Source: Acinetobacter sp. SAAs474 (GTDB lineage: Bacteria; Pseudomonadota; Gammaproteobacteria; Pseudomonadales; Moraxellaceae). From it: a DNA stretch of 64,000 nt. The stretch spans positions 186,001 through 250,000 of the forward strand of contig NZ_CP127915.1 of NCBI RefSeq assembly GCF_032823475.1, given 5' to 3'. The notes beneath the pieces were generated by a model. That model did not search any database, was not told where the DNA came from, and saw nothing but the letters and a program-made list of their open reading frames with translations. Every line of letters starts with the position of its first letter. Within the stretch, counting starts at the first letter, position 1. The translations under genes and the position numbers were made by a program. Below, in pieces: positions 61,096 to 64,000 of the stretch.

Positions 61096-61587
61096 ATGCG
61101 CCTCATTTTTTCAAGTGTGTTGAGCGTATGCTTTTACTGCTCTACGGTATGGGCAGTTGAAACAACACCATCGCCTGCTACCGTGACAGCAGAAGCTCCT
61201 ACAGCAGCACCAGTGTTACAAACCATTCCAGCCAATAAGCCGGGTACAATTCCAACAGCAGCAAAAGATGCAGCTTCCTTGCAAGAGCAAAAGCTTACAG
61301 CTGAGCAGATGGTCAAAAATAAAGCATTGAATGAAGCTAAAGTGAAAGCTTTGGTTAAAGATCAAGCCGGTCGTTTACACCAACTGGAGAAAGCCAATCT
61401 AGATGCCTTGGCACAAAATCAAGAGTTACAGTTAAAAAATGATAACCTTGGTGTACAGGTTCAAGTATTGCAAAGTGAACGTAGCGCTCAAATGTTTTTA
61501 TATGGTGCGATGACCATGACTGTTGGCGTATTGCTCGGCTTTTTTATTGCCGGCTATGTCTATGGTAAACGTCGGCGCCAATGGTAA
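61096..61587 (+). CDS. Exported coiled-coil protein with a C-terminal anchor (YgiM-like tail)
   Basis: The 163 residues have a signal peptide (MRLIFSSVLSVCFYCSTVWA) and an Ala/Pro/Thr-rich segment. A coiled coil follows (about residues 70-130, KALVKDQAGRLHQLEKANLD and NQELQLKNDNLGVQVQVLQS). One transmembrane helix (FLYGAMTMTVGVLLGFFIAGY) ends in a basic tail YGKRRRQW. This is the plan of the YgiM/TIGR04211 group but without its SH3 domain, which would sit after the signal peptide. It lies five bases after yciI and 31 before mnmC. Function is unknown. Confidence 0.85.
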   Translation: MRLIFSSVLSVCFYCSTVWAVETTPSPATVTAEAPTAAPVLQTIPANKPGTIPTAAKDAASLQEQKLTAEQMVKNKALNEAKVKALVKDQAGRLHQLEKANLDALAQNQELQLKNDNLGVQVQVLQSERSAQMFLYGAMTMTVGVLLGFFIAGYVYGKRRRQW

Positions 61588-61618
61588 ATTATTTTTTTAA
61601 TGTAAAAGGTTTTTAAAT

Positions 61619-63496
61619 TTGTCTGACATCATTCAAACTGCTGATTTAGATTGGCAAATTGTCGATGGCATCGAAGTGCCAATTTCCAAACAATTTGGCG
61701 ATGTTTATTTCTCCAAAGATAATGGCCTATTAGAAACACGTCATGTGTTTTTAAATGGCAATGATTTAACATATCGTTTGGCAAATTTAGAACCTTTTCA
61801 ATATTTTACTGTAGGTGAAACAGGTTTTGGTACCGGTTTAAATATTTTAGCATTATGGCAATTATGGCAACAGGTTCGTCCTGAAAATCAGAGTCACCTC
61901 CATGTGGTTTCAGTTGAAAAATTTCCACTGACTCAACAGGATTTACAACGTGCTCTGCATGCATGGCCAGAATTACATACTTTCGCACAACAATTACTAC
62001 AATACTACCCACAACCACTGGCTGGCTGTCATCGTCTCAATTTTCCCCAAGAGCGCTTTTCCTTAGATTTATGGTTTGGTGATGCACATGATGTTTTTCC
62101 TATGATGGAAAAAACACACCCGATTAATGCTTGGTTCTTGGATGGTTTTGCACCCTCTTGTAATCCAGATTTATGGGAAGAGCATATCCTGAGCAATATT
62201 GTTCGTTTATCTGATTATGGTACCACCTATGCTTCTTTTAGCGTGGCGGGTGTACTTAAACGTGGGTTACAACAACATGGTATTAATATTTCGCGACCAC
62301 GTGGTTTTGGTCATAAACGTGAAATGTTAAAAGCGATTTGGCAAGCACCAGACGCTGTACCGAGCTCATATAAAGAAAAATCATGTGATAAGAAATTTAA
62401 TTCTCAACGGCAAATCGCGATTATTGGCGCAGGAATCGCCGGATTAAGCTGTGCATGGGCTTTGGCCCAACGAGGTCATGAAGTCGTCATATACGACAAA
62501 CAGGAGCCTTTGGCAGGTGCTTCTGGTAACCCTCTTGCCTTGCTTAATCCAAAATTATGCCCTGCAACTCAATGTGCTGAACACTTAATGACCTTGGCAT
62601 GGCAATATGCCATACCCTATTACCGCCAATTCAATGCTTTTCGTAAAATTGATATCTCTCAGCTTGCGCTAAAGAATGCTGAAGATTTACTTTGTTTAGC
62701 TGAACAATATCCCCAATCCCTGTTACAACGCCAAACAGCAGAACAAAGTACACTTACAACCGCATATCACAGTTTAAAATTGACTGATGCAGGTGTCATC
62801 TCTCCACATCAATTTGCACAGCAAGTACTACAACATAGGCAAATTACATATCAACATGCAGAAATTAAGTCAATTAAACAAAAACAACGTGTAGAAGTAT
62901 GTACCACTCAAGAACAGCACATCGAATATGACCAAGTGATTATTTGTGCCGCCAGACATAGTGTACAACTTTCTCAATATTACCCCGTCTTAAAGCCTAT
63001 TCGAGGTCAAGTGAGTTGGCTGAATCACTCCCATCAAAGTTTGGATCAGGCTTATAGTTATGGTGGTTATTGTATGCAGCTCAATCCAGAGCAGTTAATC
63101 TTAGGGGCTTCATTTTATCCTCATCGTGACGATGAAGCTGTTTTATTAGAAGATCATCAACATAATTTTGCACTATTACATAGTGTCTTTCCACAATATG
63201 CCAATACCTTGGCGCCACCAGAAACTTGGCAAGGTCGTGCATCTATCCGCACACAAACACCTGACTATTTTCCATTACTCGGTCAATTACAAGCCGATGA
63301 AGAAATTTATACTTTTACCGGTTTAGGATCTAAAGGATTTTTATTTGCACCACTCTGTAGTGAAGTTCTCATGGCACTTATGTTAGGTGAAGTGTGTCCT
63401 ATTCCAAGATCATTATTACAAAAACTGGCAGCGACACGATTTCAAAAGAAAATAAAAGCTAAAAAACCCTATTATCAACCACCAATCACAACATGA
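61619..63496 (+). CDS. mnmC: tRNA 5-methylaminomethyl-2-thiouridine biosynthesis protein MnmC
   Basis: Bifunctional enzyme that finishes the wobble-uridine modification mnm5s2U. The 625 residues have an N-terminal methyltransferase (MnmC2 part, about 1-240: YFTVGETGFGTGLNILALWQ, NAWFLDGFAPSCNPDLW). The C-terminal FAD oxidase (MnmC1) starts IAIIGAGIAGLSCAWALAQR and includes PIRGQVSWLNHS and TFTGLGSKGFLFAPL. Two consecutive reactions occur on tRNA. The start is TTG with AAAGG upstream. It shares a bidirectional terminator with the rhodanese gene. Confidence 0.95.
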   Translation: MSDIIQTADLDWQIVDGIEVPISKQFGDVYFSKDNGLLETRHVFLNGNDLTYRLANLEPFQYFTVGETGFGTGLNILALWQLWQQVRPENQSHLHVVSVEKFPLTQQDLQRALHAWPELHTFAQQLLQYYPQPLAGCHRLNFPQERFSLDLWFGDAHDVFPMMEKTHPINAWFLDGFAPSCNPDLWEEHILSNIVRLSDYGTTYASFSVAGVLKRGLQQHGINISRPRGFGHKREMLKAIWQAPDAVPSSYKEKSCDKKFNSQRQIAIIGAGIAGLSCAWALAQRGHEVVIYDKQEPLAGASGNPLALLNPKLCPATQCAEHLMTLAWQYAIPYYRQFNAFRKIDISQLALKNAEDLLCLAEQYPQSLLQRQTAEQSTLTTAYHSLKLTDAGVISPHQFAQQVLQHRQITYQHAEIKSIKQKQRVEVCTTQEQHIEYDQVIICAARHSVQLSQYYPVLKPIRGQVSWLNHSHQSLDQAYSYGGYCMQLNPEQLILGASFYPHRDDEAVLLEDHQHNFALLHSVFPQYANTLAPPETWQGRASIRTQTPDYFPLLGQLQADEEIYTFTGLGSKGFLFAPLCSEVLMALMLGEVCPIPRSLLQKLAATRFQKKIKAKKPYYQPPITT

Positions 63497-63516
63497 TCTT
63501 GCGATCACATTCAACT

Positions 63517-63541
63517 AAAAAGCGCCTTACGGCGCTTTTTT
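63517..63541. terminator. Bidirectional terminator
   Basis: Stem aaaaagcgcc/ggcgcttttt, 10 bp, loop ttac, with A- and T-runs on either side. It lies between the convergent mnmC and rhodanese genes. Confidence 0.88.
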
Positions 63542-63544
63542 AAC

Positions 63545-63859
63545 TTAATTACTTTGCTCTAAGGGTAATCCCGCGTCACGAGCGGCACGTGTGCCTCCCA
63601 TCAGCACAACATATTCACGACGATTATCAAAACCATCTAATAGTTCAGCTGCACGCGGTGCTTTACTTCCGCCACCACATAAAATGTAAATTGGCTCATC
63701 CGCTGATACTTGAGCAAGGCTCTCTGCTGATAAAGTTGTAATCGGTTGATTTACTGCACCTTTCAAATGTGCCTCAGCATAAGCTTGGGTATCACGAACA
63801 TCCCAGATAACCGCATTTTCTGGGAACTCAAATGTAGTAATTTCTTGTTTACGGATCAT
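63545..63859 (-). CDS. Single-domain rhodanese-like protein
   Basis: A 104-residue cytosolic protein with the rhodanese pattern VIWDVRDTQAYAEAHLKGAV followed by NQPIT (about residues 17-41) and active-site loop YILCGGGSKAPRAAELL. The loop keeps the Cys but has GGGSKA rather than the canonical CRxGx(R/T). AGGAG lies seven bases before ATG; a longer frame upstream only adds MFTSKECI. It overlaps no other gene. Its role could be sulfur relay or detoxification, but it is unassigned. Confidence 0.9.
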   Translation of the reverse strand: MIRKQEITTFEFPENAVIWDVRDTQAYAEAHLKGAVNQPITTLSAESLAQVSADEPIYILCGGGSKAPRAAELLDGFDNRREYVVLMGGTRAARDAGLPLEQSN

Positions 63860-63950
63860 TATACACTCCTTTGATGTAAACAATACTTGGCAAATGAAGA
63901 AAACCCCCCTAGCATCTCAGATATTCTTTCCATTTGTAAAGGTCTAATCT

Positions 63951-64000
63951 ATGCCATCTTTTGATATTGTTTCAGAATTAGAAACTTTTGAAGTAAATCA
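63951..64000 (+). CDS. yajQ: YajQ-family nucleotide-binding protein (first codons only)
   Basis: Only the start of the gene lies in the window. MPSFDIVSELETFEVN is the very conserved N-terminus of the YajQ/UPF0234 family, two-domain nucleotide-binding proteins; a Xanthomonas homologue binds cyclic di-GMP. AAAGG lies eight bases before ATG. The gene continues to the right. Confidence 0.9.
   Translation, partial: MPSFDIVSELETFEVN

Overview
The window looks like a core chromosomal segment of an Acinetobacter-type gammaproteobacterium (Moraxellaceae). The evidence is AT-rich DNA, the protein sequences, a class I IlvC, a PilW gene inside the rlmN-rodZ-ispG-hisS-yfgM-bamB-der string, a GTG/TTG-tolerant start usage, and the absence of enterobacterial partners such as rpoN-hpf-ptsN around rapZ. 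I name only the genus level and that is inference. No CRISPR array, insertion sequence, rRNA or tRNA gene was seen. Layout: (1) 1-10.7 kb holds the translation genes pheT (cut by the window edge), pheS, rplT, rpmI, infC and thrS, all on the minus strand. The usual thrS-infC-rpmI-rplT-pheS-pheT string is split by about 4.2 kb carrying an MFS exporter, a secreted protein with two TonB-C-like domains, a YqaA/DedA-type membrane protein with a small membrane partner, and a YfcG-like glutathione transferase. A tail-anchored protein of unknown function sits antisense between rplT and pheS. infC uses the rare AUU start. The thrS leader carries a hairpin that looks like the anticodon arm of tRNA-Thr(GGU). 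(2) 11.4-15.1 kb is a four-gene minus-strand envelope-sugar cassette (GT39/ArnT-like transferase, undecaprenyl-phosphate GT2, GtrA flippase, YdjC/NaxD-type deacetylase). It has the parts list of a lipid A aminosugar-decoration pathway. (3) 15.5-33.5 kb is housekeeping: an acyl-CoA ligase; darP-HPr-rapZ; panC-panB-folK-pcnB; a ComEA-like protein; mazG; der; the bamB-yfgM-hisS-ispG-rodZ-pilW-rlmN operon; ndk; iscX. (4) 33.6-43.3 kb holds a GT4 glycosyltransferase with a decayed reading frame behind it, an exported unknown protein, ilvI-ilvH-ilvC (branched-chain amino acids), a 950-base AT-rich spacer, and leuS. (5) 43.5-50 kb holds lptE-holA and a complete MacA-MacB-outer-membrane-factor export operon. 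(6) 50-54.1 kb holds fabI, a Bax-inhibitor-1-like membrane protein, a decayed transporter, a very small membrane protein, a LysR regulator and orn. (7) 54.2-64 kb holds rsgA; a rhodanese-grxC-secB set; coaBC; a bestrophin-family channel; a PHP phosphoesterase; yciB-yciI; a YgiM-like tail-anchored protein; mnmC; a single-domain rhodanese; and the first codons of yajQ. Most genes are ordinary. The observations I rate highest are the thrS anticodon-mimic leader, the compact NaxD-type cassette, the duplicated TonB-C secreted protein, the small membrane protein next to the LysR gene, and several long hairpins without U-tracts.
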